Part shown: piece by piece, positions 8,391 through 17,436 of the stretch
Position numbering within the stretch: position 1 is the stretch's first letter
How the letters are laid out: each line of letters starts with the position of its first letter
Source of the DNA: Desulfobacterales bacterium
GTDB lineage: Bacteria > Desulfobacterota > Desulfobacteria > Desulfobacterales > JAEINQ01
Length of the DNA: 64,000 nt
Direction: 5' to 3'
NCBI GenBank assembly: GCA_016342285.1
Contig: JAEINQ010000020.1
Coordinates: 27,294-91,293 of the forward strand
Made by a program: the position numbers and the translations under genes
Notes under the pieces: generated by a model
What the model was told of the DNA's origin: nothing
Databases searched by the model: none
What the model saw: the letters and a program-made list of their open reading frames with translations, nothing else

Positions 8391-8468
8391 CATGAACTAT
8401 AGTTCATGATTGACAAAATACGAACCGTGGTTCATGTTGTCAAGAGAAAAATGAACTATGGTTCGTAT
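8391..8468. promoter_or_regulatory. Three TetR-type operators with divergent promoters
   Basis: Three related palindromes: CATGAACTATAGTTCATG (8391-8408), TACGAACCGTGGTTCATG (8419-8436) and ATGAACTATGGTTCGTAT (8451-8468), sharing GAAC-N4-GTTC. A minus-strand promoter (TTGACA 8443-8438, 17-base spacer, TATTTT 8420-8415) has the middle operator inside its spacer. A plus-strand promoter (TTGACA 8473-8478, 17 bases, TATGAA 8496-8501) starts just after the third. The layout predicts repression of both directions by the neighbouring TetR protein. Confidence 0.85.
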
Positions 8469-8526
8469 TTTCTTGACAAGCTCATGGTGATTCCCTATGA
8501 ATCATTGCAATAATGGAGGGTTATAT

Positions 8527-9147
8527 ATGGCTGAAGCTGTTCAACCGGTACGGAAACCGAGACAGAAGCGCGGAATCGAAACCAGGCAGCGGATTATCGA
8601 TGCGGCCCAGGCGCTATTTTCGAGAAAGGGCTATCACGCCACCAATTCCAAGGAGATCGCCGCCGAAGCCGGGGTGGCCATCGGCAGCTTTTACGCTTAT
8701 TTCAAGGACAAAAAACAGCTTTTCTTAGAAGTGCTCAAACGACACATCGAAGCAACCAAGGCAATGATCATGACCCGCATGCAGGAGATTGATTTTTCCA
8801 GCGAATCGGTCAATGAAGCCATTTATCTTCTGATCAAAGCCCTCTACAAAGCCCATGACCTGTCACCGGACTTTCACCGGGAGGCCGAGGCCATGCGGTA
8901 TTCCGATCCCGAAGTGGCACAACTCCACGATGTGTTCCATGAGAGTTTTCGCACCGACTTTGCAGCGCTTCTTGATTCTTTCAAGGCCAGACTTCGGGTA
9001 ACCGACATTGAGGCCGCGGCCCATATCGTCATGGCGGCGTCTGAAGAGATCGTCCATTCCACGAAAATTTTCGGTGAAACCCAAATCGAGGAAGATCGAC
9101 TGCTGTCCGGTTTGGCCGACATGATCTGCCGGTATCTTTTTAAATAA
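8527..9147 (+). CDS. TetR/AcrR family transcriptional regulator
   Basis: A 206-residue regulator. The N-terminal helix-turn-helix is clear (TRQRIIDAAQALFSRKGYHATNSKEIAAEAGVAIGSFYAYFKDKKQLF, written here in outline: residues about 18-65), and the rest is the helical ligand-binding and dimer domain. The ATG at 8527 lies seven bases after GGAGGG. The palindromes upstream make autoregulation and control of the divergent methyltransferase likely. The ligand is unknown. Confidence 0.92.
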   Translation: MAEAVQPVRKPRQKRGIETRQRIIDAAQALFSRKGYHATNSKEIAAEAGVAIGSFYAYFKDKKQLFLEVLKRHIEATKAMIMTRMQEIDFSSESVNEAIYLLIKALYKAHDLSPDFHREAEAMRYSDPEVAQLHDVFHESFRTDFAALLDSFKARLRVTDIEAAAHIVMAASEEIVHSTKIFGETQIEEDRLLSGLADMICRYLFK

Positions 9148-9367
9148 TCGGTGTCGGATTCCTGGCTAAAGATTCCAAACGCTCTCCGGCAGGACCTGCA
9201 GGATGGGTAGGGGTCGACCGTTTCCGGTGAACCGGGCAGGATGTGGCATCGTGTTGATGAACACATGACTAGGGGTATGCCATTACAGCCGGGTCCAATT
9301 TCGCCGACAGGCAACAAATCCTGCCAGTCAACCTGATTTTCTGATAGGATATACAGGAGCACACAAA

Positions 9368-10156
9368 GTGAACAAGGAGGCGATGTTGACCGACTGGAAA
9401 CCAGATCTCTATATGCGATTCAACTCGGAACGGACCCAGCCTTCCATTGATTTGATTTATAGAATTGCGCAAGTTGAACCAAAATCAATCATCGATATTG
9501 GCTGCGGCCCGGGAAACAGTACTCGGGTTTTAGTCAATCGGTGGCCCAAGTCTAAAATCATTGGAATTGATAGCTCGGCAGCAATGATCCAAAAAGCAAG
9601 GCAGGATTACCCCAATCAAGAGTGGGTAATAGCAGATGCAACATCCTATGAGCCCGAAATAAAATTCGACATTGTTTTTTCAAATGCAGCCATACAATGG
9701 ATACCAAACCATGAAGCGTTGTTAATGAGATTTTATTCCTTTCTCTCTGATCGTGGTATTGTTGCCATACAGATACCACAATTTTGGGATATGTCACTCG
9801 GACAAATCATAAACAACATCGCCAACAAGAATCGGTGGAGAGAACGAACGGCTGGCATTTCAAGTCTTTTCACAATCGAAAATCGTTCATTCTATTATGA
9901 CATCTTGTCTAAGCTGTTCAGCTCAATAGAAATGTGGGAAACCCAGTATATGCATATTTTAGAAAGTCATGGGGCAATCATAGAAATGATGAGAAGCACC
10001 GGGTTGAAGCCTTACCTTGAAAAAATAGATAATGATGCTGATAAAGAAGTATTTGAAGGGGCGGTATTAGAAGAAATAAAAAAAGCGTATCCAATACAAA
10101 AAAATGGGAAGGTCATTTTGCCATTCAAAAGGTTGTTTTTTATCGGTTATAGATAA
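9368..10156 (+). CDS. tam: Trans-aconitate 2-methyltransferase-like enzyme
   Basis: A 262-residue methyltransferase with the Tam arrangement: N-terminal DWKPDLYMRFNSERTQPSIDL, motif I IIDIGCGPGNSTRVL, GIDSSAAMI, then SNAAIQWIPNH. Tam methylates trans-aconitate, an inhibitor of the citric acid cycle, using SAM. Two start codons are possible, at 9368 and 9383; the GGAGG between them supports the second, which would give 257 residues. The gene and the next one are clearly more AT-rich than the genes on either side, which suggests acquisition by transfer. Confidence 0.8.
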   Translation: MNKEAMLTDWKPDLYMRFNSERTQPSIDLIYRIAQVEPKSIIDIGCGPGNSTRVLVNRWPKSKIIGIDSSAAMIQKARQDYPNQEWVIADATSYEPEIKFDIVFSNAAIQWIPNHEALLMRFYSFLSDRGIVAIQIPQFWDMSLGQIINNIANKNRWRERTAGISSLFTIENRSFYYDILSKLFSSIEMWETQYMHILESHGAIIEMMRSTGLKPYLEKIDNDADKEVFEGAVLEEIKKAYPIQKNGKVILPFKRLFFIGYR

Positions 10157-10203
10157 TAAATTCGTAAATCATAACAGTGAAATTTCTTTTTCAAGGAAAT
10201 GCA

Positions 10204-10911
10204 ATGAATGAAAACCATAAAAAGTTTAAAAGCTCCCCAAAAAGGTATCAGCCCAAGGGGCTTTCTATAATCCATGAAGACCATGATATTTTAGTTGTGG
10301 ACAAAACGAGTGGCCTCTTAACCGTTAGCAATGACAAGGTAAAAGAGAATACAGCGTATTTTCTTTTGAATAATTACGTGCGGAAAGGGAACCAAAAATC
10401 AAAACGCCGAATATTTATCGTACATCGTCTGGATCGAGATACCTCCGGCATTCTTGTTTTTGCTAAAAACATAAATGCCAAGCGCTATCTTCAGGAAGGG
10501 TGGCAGGGATTTAAGAAGATATATTGTGCCGTTGTAACGGGAATATTGCCAGAGAAAGAGGGGACAATTACGTCATACCTGGCGGAAAACAGTGCCCGCA
10601 AAATGTACTCCGTTGATGACCCCAAGAAAGGCAAGCATTCCAAAACCGGGTATAAAGTTTTGAAAGAATCAAAACGTTACAGTCTTCTTGAAGTCGATTT
10701 GCTCACGGGAAGGAAAAATCAGATCCGGGTCCATTTTTCGGAAAAAGGGTGTCCGGTTGCTGGAGATGACAAGTATGGCATAAAGGAAAAGGGGGTTAAG
10801 AGGCTTGCACTCCATGCAACCTCCATTACGATATCGCACCCCTATACAAAAGAGACGATGACCTTTGAGACAAAGGTTCCCGCTTATTTCAAATCCTTGA
10901 TGGCCATGTAA
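10204..10911 (+). CDS. RluA-family pseudouridine synthase
   Basis: A 235-residue enzyme that would isomerise uridine to pseudouridine in rRNA or tRNA. The catalytic motif HRLDRDTSGILVFAK contains the essential aspartate, and the later blocks KIYCAVVTG, LLEVDLLTGRKNQIRVH and LALHA are all present. There is no N-terminal S4 domain, so it is of the compact RluA/RluC-like type. The ATG at 10204 follows AAGGAAAT. It shares the AT-rich composition of the tam-like gene just before it and may have been acquired with it. Confidence 0.88.
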   Translation: MNENHKKFKSSPKRYQPKGLSIIHEDHDILVVDKTSGLLTVSNDKVKENTAYFLLNNYVRKGNQKSKRRIFIVHRLDRDTSGILVFAKNINAKRYLQEGWQGFKKIYCAVVTGILPEKEGTITSYLAENSARKMYSVDDPKKGKHSKTGYKVLKESKRYSLLEVDLLTGRKNQIRVHFSEKGCPVAGDDKYGIKEKGVKRLALHATSITISHPYTKETMTFETKVPAYFKSLMAM

Positions 10912-11018
10912 AAAATCTGAATTTAGAACCTTTGTTCTTTGTGTGCGTTGTGCCTTTGAGGTCTTAAACGACTTTTCACGAATGCATCAACCCTATGGAC
11001 AAACCAAAGGAAAAAACA

Positions 11019-11972
11019 ATGAAAACCCTCCATTTTGAAAACGGTGACCGGATGCCCATTCTGGGATTGGGAACCTGGAAGTCAAACCCCGGCGACGTTT
11101 ACGGGGCCGTGAAAGAGGCCGTTCGCATAGGCTACCGGCACATCGATTGCGCGCCTATTTATGGAAACGAACCCGAAGTCGGCCAGGCCCTGTCCGAGTC
11201 CTTCCGTGAGGGGGTCGTGACCCGGGAAGAGATGTGGGTCACTTCCAAGCTGTGGAACGATGCCCATGGACCCGAGGACGTTCAGGCCGCCCTGGAAAAG
11301 ACCCTTGGGGATCTGCAGCTGGATTATCTGGATCTGCACCTGATTCATTGGCCGGTCGCTTTCAAAAAGGGCGTTCAGTTTCCCAGCTCGGCTTCGGAAA
11401 CGATTGCCCTGGCGGATCTGCCGTCTTCCAAAACCTGGACAGCCATGGAAGCCCTGGTGGACAAGGGCCTGTGCCGGCACATTGGCGTCTGCAACTTCAG
11501 TATTCCCAAGCTCCGGTCCCTGATCGACGGTGCGCGGCTGAAGCCGGCGATGAATCAGATTGAGCTCCATCCTTACCTGCAACAGGCCGCCATGGTCGAT
11601 TTCTGCAGGGAAAATGGTGTTTACCTGACCGCCTACTCGCCGCTGGGATCGGGGGACCGGCCCGCCGGGCTAAAGGCCGCTGACGAGCCCGTCCTGTTGG
11701 CCGATCCCACCATTGGGACCATTGCACAGCGGCGGGGGGTCTCCCCGGCCCAGGTGCTCATTGCCTGGGCGATCCAGCGGGGGACGGTGGTGATTCCCAA
11801 GTCGGTCAACCCGGAACGGATGGTCCAGAATCTGGCCGGCGCAGAGGTGTCGCTCACCCAAGAGGACATGGAGGCGATCACCGGACTCGATCGGCACCGA
11901 CGTTATGTCGGTGGCGATTTTTTCGCCGTTGAGGGCAGCTCTTACACGGTGTCGGGCCTCTGGGACGAATGA
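11019..11972 (+). CDS. Aldo/keto reductase
   Basis: A 317-residue NADPH-dependent oxidoreductase of the AKR fold. It has the family signatures GYRHIDCAPIYGNE (catalytic aspartate and tyrosine), VTSKLWNDAH (catalytic lysine), LIHWP (histidine), and VVIPKSVNPERM for cofactor phosphate binding. The start was placed at the ATG eight bases after AAGGAAAAAA rather than the in-frame ATG 24 bases earlier. It reduces aldehydes or ketones to alcohols; the physiological substrate is unknown. It appears to be a single-gene unit. Confidence 0.9.
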   Translation: MKTLHFENGDRMPILGLGTWKSNPGDVYGAVKEAVRIGYRHIDCAPIYGNEPEVGQALSESFREGVVTREEMWVTSKLWNDAHGPEDVQAALEKTLGDLQLDYLDLHLIHWPVAFKKGVQFPSSASETIALADLPSSKTWTAMEALVDKGLCRHIGVCNFSIPKLRSLIDGARLKPAMNQIELHPYLQQAAMVDFCRENGVYLTAYSPLGSGDRPAGLKAADEPVLLADPTIGTIAQRRGVSPAQVLIAWAIQRGTVVIPKSVNPERMVQNLAGAEVSLTQEDMEAITGLDRHRRYVGGDFFAVEGSSYTVSGLWDE

Positions 11973-12086
11973 CGATCCGTGACGCCGCGAAACCGAGCGA
12001 TGCTTGCGGATCGATGAGGGTGTCCATCCTTATTTTTTTCTCCCTGCGGATCTGAAGATCAAGGGGCCTAACAGCGGGCCGAAAGA

Positions 12087-13313
12087 GTGCCTTGTCATAT
12101 CTGCAATTCGCTTCTTCCCTCATGTGTCCGGGACTTGATAAAATTGGAAAAAGGGATCTTCAAACTGCAGTTTGCCGTATTTGCGCTGGTATCGGCATCC
12201 TTTACCAATATCTATATCACGCAACCGATTCTGCCGGTGCTCCAGGAAGAATTCGGGGTAACCCCGGTACAGGTTTCCTTGACCGTATCGGCCGTGATTC
12301 TGGGCATTGTCCTGTCGAATCTTTTTTTCGGATATTTATCAGACCGGGTTTCCATTCATCCCATTATTCTTGTGGGAGGCGTCTGCGTGGCAGCGGGCGG
12401 GCTTGTCTCGGCCCTGACCCATAATTTCAGCGTTTTGGTGGGGGCCCGCCTGTTCCAAGGCTTGTTTATCCCGGCGCTGACCACCAGCCTGGCCGCCTGG
12501 CTGGCCCGAACCCTTCCCGTAAGGCGGCTCAGCGTCGTTATGGGCTCCTATGTGTCCGCCACGGTTCTTGGCGGGTTGGGAGGGCGCTTGCTGGGCGGCT
12601 GGATTCATCCGCCCTTTCATTGGCGCTATGCGTTCATATCCGCGTCTGTATTGATTTTGACGGCAACCCTGTTGGCGCTAATGGCACTGCCCCGAGCGCC
12701 GGTGAAGAAAACCACCTCGGGGAAAACAGGCGACGGCTATTTATCCTTGTTGAAGCGAAGGGACCTGCTGCCGGTCTATTTCTGCGGCGCCGGCGGTCTG
12801 CTGATCTTCTCCCCGGTATTCAATTTCCTGCCATACCGGCTGGCCGGTGTTCCGTTTCAATTCTCCACCGAGCTGATTACCCTGATCTACCTGGTCTATG
12901 TGCTAGGGATATTCCTGGGACCGCTGGCCGGAAGGATCAGCAACCGCTTTGGCGGCGGAAACGCCCTGATGGCCGGAACCTTCGTTCTCGGCCTGTCCCT
13001 GGCGCTGCTGCTGATCCCCTCGGTGGTTGCCGTGATTGTCGGACTGTTGGGGGTCTGTGCCGGATTTTTCACCATCCATGCCGTGGCCGTGGGGCTGCTG
13101 AACCAGAAGCTCTCCGGGAGCCATGGAAAGGCCAATGCCCTTTACGTGTTGTTTTACTATGCCGGCGGGTGGATCGGGATCACGGGCGCGGGATTCGCCT
13201 TCCAGAAGGCCGGATGGAACGCCGTAGTCGGCTTTGTAATGTGTTTTCTGATGATTCCCTTGATAACGGGCATTCTTGAAAGCAGGTCGAAGCCGGCCAT
13301 ATCAGGCCCATAA
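12087..13313 (+). CDS. MFS transporter
   Basis: About 400 residues with 12 predicted membrane segments and the MFS loop motif GYLSDRVSIHP after helix 2. It resembles the YnfM/Bcr-like drug and metabolite exporters. The first 20 or so residues from the GTG at 12087 look unlike an MFS start; a TTG near 12147 (LEKGIFKLQFAVFALVSASF) would begin the protein just before the first helix. The substrate is unknown. Confidence 0.85.
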   Translation: MPCHICNSLLPSCVRDLIKLEKGIFKLQFAVFALVSASFTNIYITQPILPVLQEEFGVTPVQVSLTVSAVILGIVLSNLFFGYLSDRVSIHPIILVGGVCVAAGGLVSALTHNFSVLVGARLFQGLFIPALTTSLAAWLARTLPVRRLSVVMGSYVSATVLGGLGGRLLGGWIHPPFHWRYAFISASVLILTATLLALMALPRAPVKKTTSGKTGDGYLSLLKRRDLLPVYFCGAGGLLIFSPVFNFLPYRLAGVPFQFSTELITLIYLVYVLGIFLGPLAGRISNRFGGGNALMAGTFVLGLSLALLLIPSVVAVIVGLLGVCAGFFTIHAVAVGLLNQKLSGSHGKANALYVLFYYAGGWIGITGAGFAFQKAGWNAVVGFVMCFLMIPLITGILESRSKPAISGP

Positions 13314-13429
13314 GGCCGCCGAAGGCCGGCCGATGCATCCCCTCCGCGGTGCCGACAGCCGCGACACGCCCCGACCACTTCCAGGGTCGGCGGCATTCCC
13401 AGGATGCATAGAACTCTTGAACTCAAAGA

Positions 13430-14026
13430 CTATCCCGATGCGTCCCATCCGCTCAGCCGGTAGTAATCGGCGCGCATTGATGCAAGTTCTTCCTCGGTGA
13501 TGGCGTAGGCCAGCCCCATCCCCTTCAGAGCCCGGGGGTCGTAGCCGGGCGGCTCCATCCCCTTCACATGGATGGCCAGATCCTCCAGGTCCCAGGCGGC
13601 GGCCGCATGACGAATGCCCCGGGCCAGCACGTCTCCGATACCCTCCCTTGAGGCGATCAGGCCAAGCAGTCCGGCGATGGCATCCACCTGGCCGCAGTCG
13701 ATGTTAAAGTCGATGCGCCCTCTCCGTTTGGCCTCGATAGCAAAAGCGCAAAGGTTGCCCGCTGTGATGGTGTCCATCCCCAGCCGGTCGCAGAGGTCGT
13801 TTAAGTGGGCGATTTCTTCGATTGGACGCCCAGTTCTCGTAGTGACCCTAGGGACCAGTACCGGGTGGGAAAGGCATGGTGTTTGTTGGCCACTTCCACC
13901 ATGGCCGCGGTTCCCTTGGTCCGGTAGCTGATCACGCCGGGATTCTCCCGGTTGTCGGCCATGATCCGTTTGGAAAAGGGGGCCAGGGCGCTGGGATCGT
14001 GAATGGGGGCTAAGATTCCCGGACAT
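13430..14026 (-). pseudogene. Aldehyde:ferredoxin oxidoreductase, remnant
   Basis: An internal part of an AOR-family tungsten enzyme. One frame gives the segment around NPGVISYRTKGTAAMVEVANKH, then near 13850 the homology moves to another frame (HLNDLCDRLGMDTITAGNLCAFAIEAK ... HVKGMEPPGYDPRALKGMGLAYA, described in outline). The sequence then jumps straight to an AOR-like C-terminus (EEELASMRADYYRLSGWD). The N-terminal tungstopterin domain, the cluster cysteines between and at least 150 codons are missing. Frameshift plus deletions make it a dead gene. Confidence 0.85.
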
Positions 14027-14648
14027 TTTTCACCGCTTTTTCCAGGGCCGCAGCGTGAATGTCACCAGCGAAATGGATGGGGCTTTTTCCGCCGATGGGG
14101 TCCCAGTCCGCGCCGTCGGCCGAGCAGAAAAACTGGGTTTCCAGTCCCATTCGGATGATCGCTTCATCCACGGTCATGCCGGTCACCTTTTTTGCCGCCT
14201 CCCAGGTGGCGCCGCAGGGGGCCCCGCGAAGAATGTCGATCCGTTGAACCCTGCCGTTTTCCAGGGCGACCTCAAATTCCGGTGCGCCGAATTGTCTTCC
14301 GTATTCGCCGAGGCGCTCCATTTTCGAAAGGCCGCAGCAGGTCGGCGGTGTGATGGCCCCTTCCAGGCGGGTCTTTTTCCGGGACGCCACAATGGGAATC
14401 CCTTTTTCGCGGCAGATCAGGGCCAGGTCATGGCAAAGGTCCGGGTGCTTAAGGTAATCGAGAACCAGATCGGCGTCGATCTCTTGGGGAAGGTATTCAC
14501 GGCCGTCTTCGATCATGGCCGGCACGGGAACGTCGATGGAAATGGTTTTGATGACAAAGCGATCCCGGCCGAATTTTAGAATCCCAGCAATTTTGCTCTG
14601 ACCGCTGCCGTTTTGCTCAAAGACGACGATTTTCTGTTTTCTGTTCAC
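14010..14648 (-). CDS. DUF166 family protein
   Basis: A 212-residue soluble protein that matches DUF166: N-terminal KIVVFEQNGSGQSKIAGI, a middle block PPTCCGLSKM with adjacent cysteines, and ILRGAPCGATWEAAKKVTG. The family is uncharacterised; conserved cysteines hint at a metal or Fe-S site. The gene appears intact. It overlaps the 5' edge of the AOR remnant, so the two may once have formed an operon. Confidence 0.8.
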   Translation of the reverse strand: MNRKQKIVVFEQNGSGQSKIAGILKFGRDRFVIKTISIDVPVPAMIEDGREYLPQEIDADLVLDYLKHPDLCHDLALICREKGIPIVASRKKTRLEGAITPPTCCGLSKMERLGEYGRQFGAPEFEVALENGRVQRIDILRGAPCGATWEAAKKVTGMTVDEAIIRMGLETQFFCSADGADWDPIGGKSPIHFAGDIHAAALEKAVKNVRES

Positions 14649-14678
14649 GGGATCTCCGTATCTGTTTTTGGCGTTTGG

Positions 14679-14760
14679 TTCACCAAAGGCACGAAGGTCA
14701 CAAAGGTGGGAATTTTAAGGGAAGTTCTTTTTCTTTGTGGGCTTTGTGTCTTTGTGGTTT
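14679..14760. repeat. Inverted repeat element, family B (copy 1)
   Basis: Ends match CACCAAAGGCACGAAGG...and the reverse complement CTTTGTGTCTTTGTGG, each made of short near-repeats about ten bases apart. A related pair lies at 53.7 kb. Confidence 0.75.
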
Positions 14761-14811
14761 TCACGACTTTTATATCTGCCTTGATGCCGCACCATGGATC
14801 GATCGGCCCGA

Positions 14812-16725
14812 CTATCCGTCTTCGGATTCCAGGGCGGCAAGTTTTTCGTCCAAGTCGGCCCGCCGCCGATCGTGGTCTTCGCTGACCGTCTCCAGTTCGT
14901 CAAAGAGCCGGTCGATGCCGGTCTGGCATCGGTGAATGTCCCGGGACAGGGCCGAGATGCGGCTGCCTTCACTTTTTCCCGCGGCCACCACCATCTCTTG
15001 GTTGAGCCTTGCCAGCTCGGTTTCGCCGGTTTCGATGCGGCCTTCCAGGTCGGTGATCTTTTTTGCCAGGGGTTTCAGTGCCCGGGATCGGTCGGCCACC
15101 AGGGCCGAGCGCATCTGGCGCATCTCCTTTTTGCTGATTTTCAGCCGGGTTTCCGCTTTTTCGGCTGGATCTTCGTCCTTTTCGACCGCTGTTTCGATCG
15201 GAGGGACTTTTTTTTTTCGCGGCGACCCGAAGCCGCCGCCTTCTTCTTCCCATCCCCATCGGTCCAGAAAGTCTTGGTATCCCCCTTCGAACACGTGGAC
15301 CCCATCTTGCTGGAAGATGACGAGGCGCTGGGCCAGGGCCTGAAGGAACAGTTCATTGTGGGTGACCATGATCACCGTTCCGTCGAAACTGTCAATGGCC
15401 GCCAGCATGGCGTCGCAGGCATCCATGTCCAGGTGGTTGGTCGGTTCGTCCAGCAGCAGCAGGTTGACCGGCGTGACCAGGAGTTTGCCCAGCATGACCC
15501 GGCTTTTCTCTCCACCGGAAAGCACACTGACCCGCTTGAGGGCATCGTCGCCGGAAAACATCATGGCGCCGGCAATGTTGCGGGCCTGCTGGCGATCCGT
15601 CTCCGGGTGGGCATAGAGGATCTCCTCTTCCACGGTGCGTTCATCGACCAGGCTCTGGACGTTGGTCTGCTCGAAAAAGCCGATTTCCACGTTGGGATTA
15701 TAAGCCACCTCGCCCGAATCGGGCTTCAGGTCACCGGCCAAAAGCTTGAGCAGGGTGGTCTTTCCCCGGCCATTGTTTCCGATGATCCCGATTCGGTCGC
15801 CGGCGTTGAGGCTGAAGTCCAGGTTTTGAATCAGCGGCGCGGCCGGATCGTAGCCAAAGGTGAGCTCGTCGGTGCGCATGACGTGTTTGGCGGAAAAAGG
15901 CTTGGTTCTGAAGGAAAAGTCGAGGGTGTCCATCGCCTGGAGCTTGTCTTTTTTCTCCATCTTGGCCAGGGTCTTGACCCGGGACTGGACCAGGTTGGCC
16001 AGCCGGGCCTTGGCCCGGAACCGGGAGATGAACAACTCGATCTCCTTGCGTTTTCGCTGGTCATTGAGACGGGTTTTTTCGTAGACTTCCTCGTCCTGGG
16101 CCAGTTGGGAATAGTATTTTTCGGTGTTCCCGGACACCTTTCGCACCTTTTGCCGGTGGATGCCGACCACGTGCGTCACCACCTGGTCCATAAACCCCCG
16201 ATCGTGGGTGATCAGGAGCAGTTCCCGGGGCCAGGCGTTTAGGAACCGAATGATCCAGCGGATGGAGGTAATGTCCAGGTAATTGGTCGGCTCATCCAGC
16301 AGCAGCAGGTCCGGTTCGCTGACCAGCACCTTGGCCAGGTTGAGACGGACCTGATAGCCGCCGGAAAACTCTTCGGGGGCACGGCTCATGTCCGCCTCGC
16401 TGAACCCGAGGCCCACCAGGATCTTTTCCACCTTCCAGGAGTGGTCCTTTTCCGCTTCCACCAGGCCGGTCATGCCCTCTTCCAGCACCGTCGGTCGGCT
16501 GAACGTCAGGTGCTGCTGCACATAACCAATGCGGTAGTTTTTCGGTACGGTGACCGAACCGTCGTCTGCGGTCTCGGCGCCCGTGATGAGGCGCAGCAGG
16601 GTGGTTTTGCCGTGGCCGTTGCGACCCACGAGGCCCACCCGTTCCCGGGATCCGATCTGGAAGCTGGCCCGGTCGAAAAGAACCTGCCCCCCATAGCCTT
16701 TGCTTAAGTTTTCGATGCTGATCAT
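14812..16725 (-). CDS. ABC-F family ATP-binding protein
   Basis: A 637-residue protein with two ABC domains and no membrane segment. The motifs are complete in both halves: GRNGHGKTT, FSGGYQVRL, LLLLDEPTNYLD, and GNNGRGKTT, LSGGEKSRV, LLLLDEPTNHLD. The halves are joined by a charged P-site linker (around ETRLNDQRKRKEIELF), and a lysine- and glutamate-rich coiled-coil tail follows. ABC-F proteins act on the ribosome as translation factors, some as antibiotic protection factors. The start was set at MISIENLSKGYGG. It lies 36 bases downstream of ktrA and is probably co-transcribed. Confidence 0.92.
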   Translation of the reverse strand: MISIENLSKGYGGQVLFDRASFQIGSRERVGLVGRNGHGKTTLLRLITGAETADDGSVTVPKNYRIGYVQQHLTFSRPTVLEEGMTGLVEAEKDHSWKVEKILVGLGFSEADMSRAPEEFSGGYQVRLNLAKVLVSEPDLLLLDEPTNYLDITSIRWIIRFLNAWPRELLLITHDRGFMDQVVTHVVGIHRQKVRKVSGNTEKYYSQLAQDEEVYEKTRLNDQRKRKEIELFISRFRAKARLANLVQSRVKTLAKMEKKDKLQAMDTLDFSFRTKPFSAKHVMRTDELTFGYDPAAPLIQNLDFSLNAGDRIGIIGNNGRGKTTLLKLLAGDLKPDSGEVAYNPNVEIGFFEQTNVQSLVDERTVEEEILYAHPETDRQQARNIAGAMMFSGDDALKRVSVLSGGEKSRVMLGKLLVTPVNLLLLDEPTNHLDMDACDAMLAAIDSFDGTVIMVTHNELFLQALAQRLVIFQQDGVHVFEGGYQDFLDRWGWEEEGGGFGSPRKKKVPPIETAVEKDEDPAEKAETRLKISKKEMRQMRSALVADRSRALKPLAKKITDLEGRIETGETELARLNQEMVVAAGKSEGSRISALSRDIHRCQTGIDRLFDELETVSEDHDRRRADLDEKLAALESEDG

Positions 16726-16761
16726 GGGATGCGATATAATGGAAACCCAGCAGGGTGTCAA

Positions 16762-17418
16762 TCAGGAGACGAGCTTGGCCAGCCGTTCGGTGCGACCGAG
16801 CACCACGAGCCGGTCACCGGTTTCAAGCAGGTCATCAGCTCCAGGGATATAACGAAATTCCTTGTCGACTGGCTTTTTCACGGCGATGACCTGGACCTTG
16901 AATTGGTTGGTCAGGTCAATCTGTCGCAGGCTTTGGCCACCCCATTTTTCCACAATCAGCTCCTTGAGGGCAACGCCTTTGTCAAAGGGAAGGTATTCAA
17001 TGAACCCCGGCGTGGCCAGGCGGTGAGCCAGTTGCCGCGCGGCCATATCTTCGGGCAGGATAACGTGCTCGACGCCGATGCGCTTGAGCAGCCGCGCATG
17101 GTCATTGTCCACGGCCTTGACCCAGACCTTATCGACCCCCATTTCGATGAGGTGCATGGCCAGCATGGAACTGGCGGTAATGGCGCTGCCGACGCTGACG
17201 AGAACGTGGGTCATGTCCGGGAAACCGAGCTGTTTCAGGGCACCGACATCCATGGCATCGGCCTCGTACACCTGGGTCAGCAACGACTGTGCCCGTCGCA
17301 CCTGTTCCGGGCGACTGTCGATACCCAGGACCTCCTGTCCCAACTCGACCAGGGTCTGGCCGAAACGGAATCCGAATTTTCCCAGACCGATTACGCCGAT
17401 CGTCAGTTTTTTTGCCAC
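16762..17418 (-). CDS. ktrA: KtrA/TrkA-type potassium uptake regulatory subunit
   Basis: A 218-residue cytoplasmic protein with an N-terminal RCK/Rossmann nucleotide-binding domain (IGVIGLGKFGFRFG, then GIDSRPE) and a C-terminal TrkA-C domain (about 135-218). It gates the membrane subunit in response to ATP/ADP or NAD(H). It follows the gene for the pore subunit by 18 bases in the same operon. Confidence 0.92.
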   Translation of the reverse strand: MAKKLTIGVIGLGKFGFRFGQTLVELGQEVLGIDSRPEQVRRAQSLLTQVYEADAMDVGALKQLGFPDMTHVLVSVGSAITASSMLAMHLIEMGVDKVWVKAVDNDHARLLKRIGVEHVILPEDMAARQLAHRLATPGFIEYLPFDKGVALKELIVEKWGGQSLRQIDLTNQFKVQVIAVKKPVDKEFRYIPGADDLLETGDRLVVLGRTERLAKLVS

Positions 17419-17436
17419 GGCTAACCTCCTAACTTG

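Noticed and set aside
14794..16242. Long open frame antisense to the ABC-F gene
   Set aside because: It is a shadow of a strongly conserved gene on the other strand; the translation has no family features. The same applies to long antisense frames over the CheX-FliN, ActB, ccoN and inositol-synthase-like genes.
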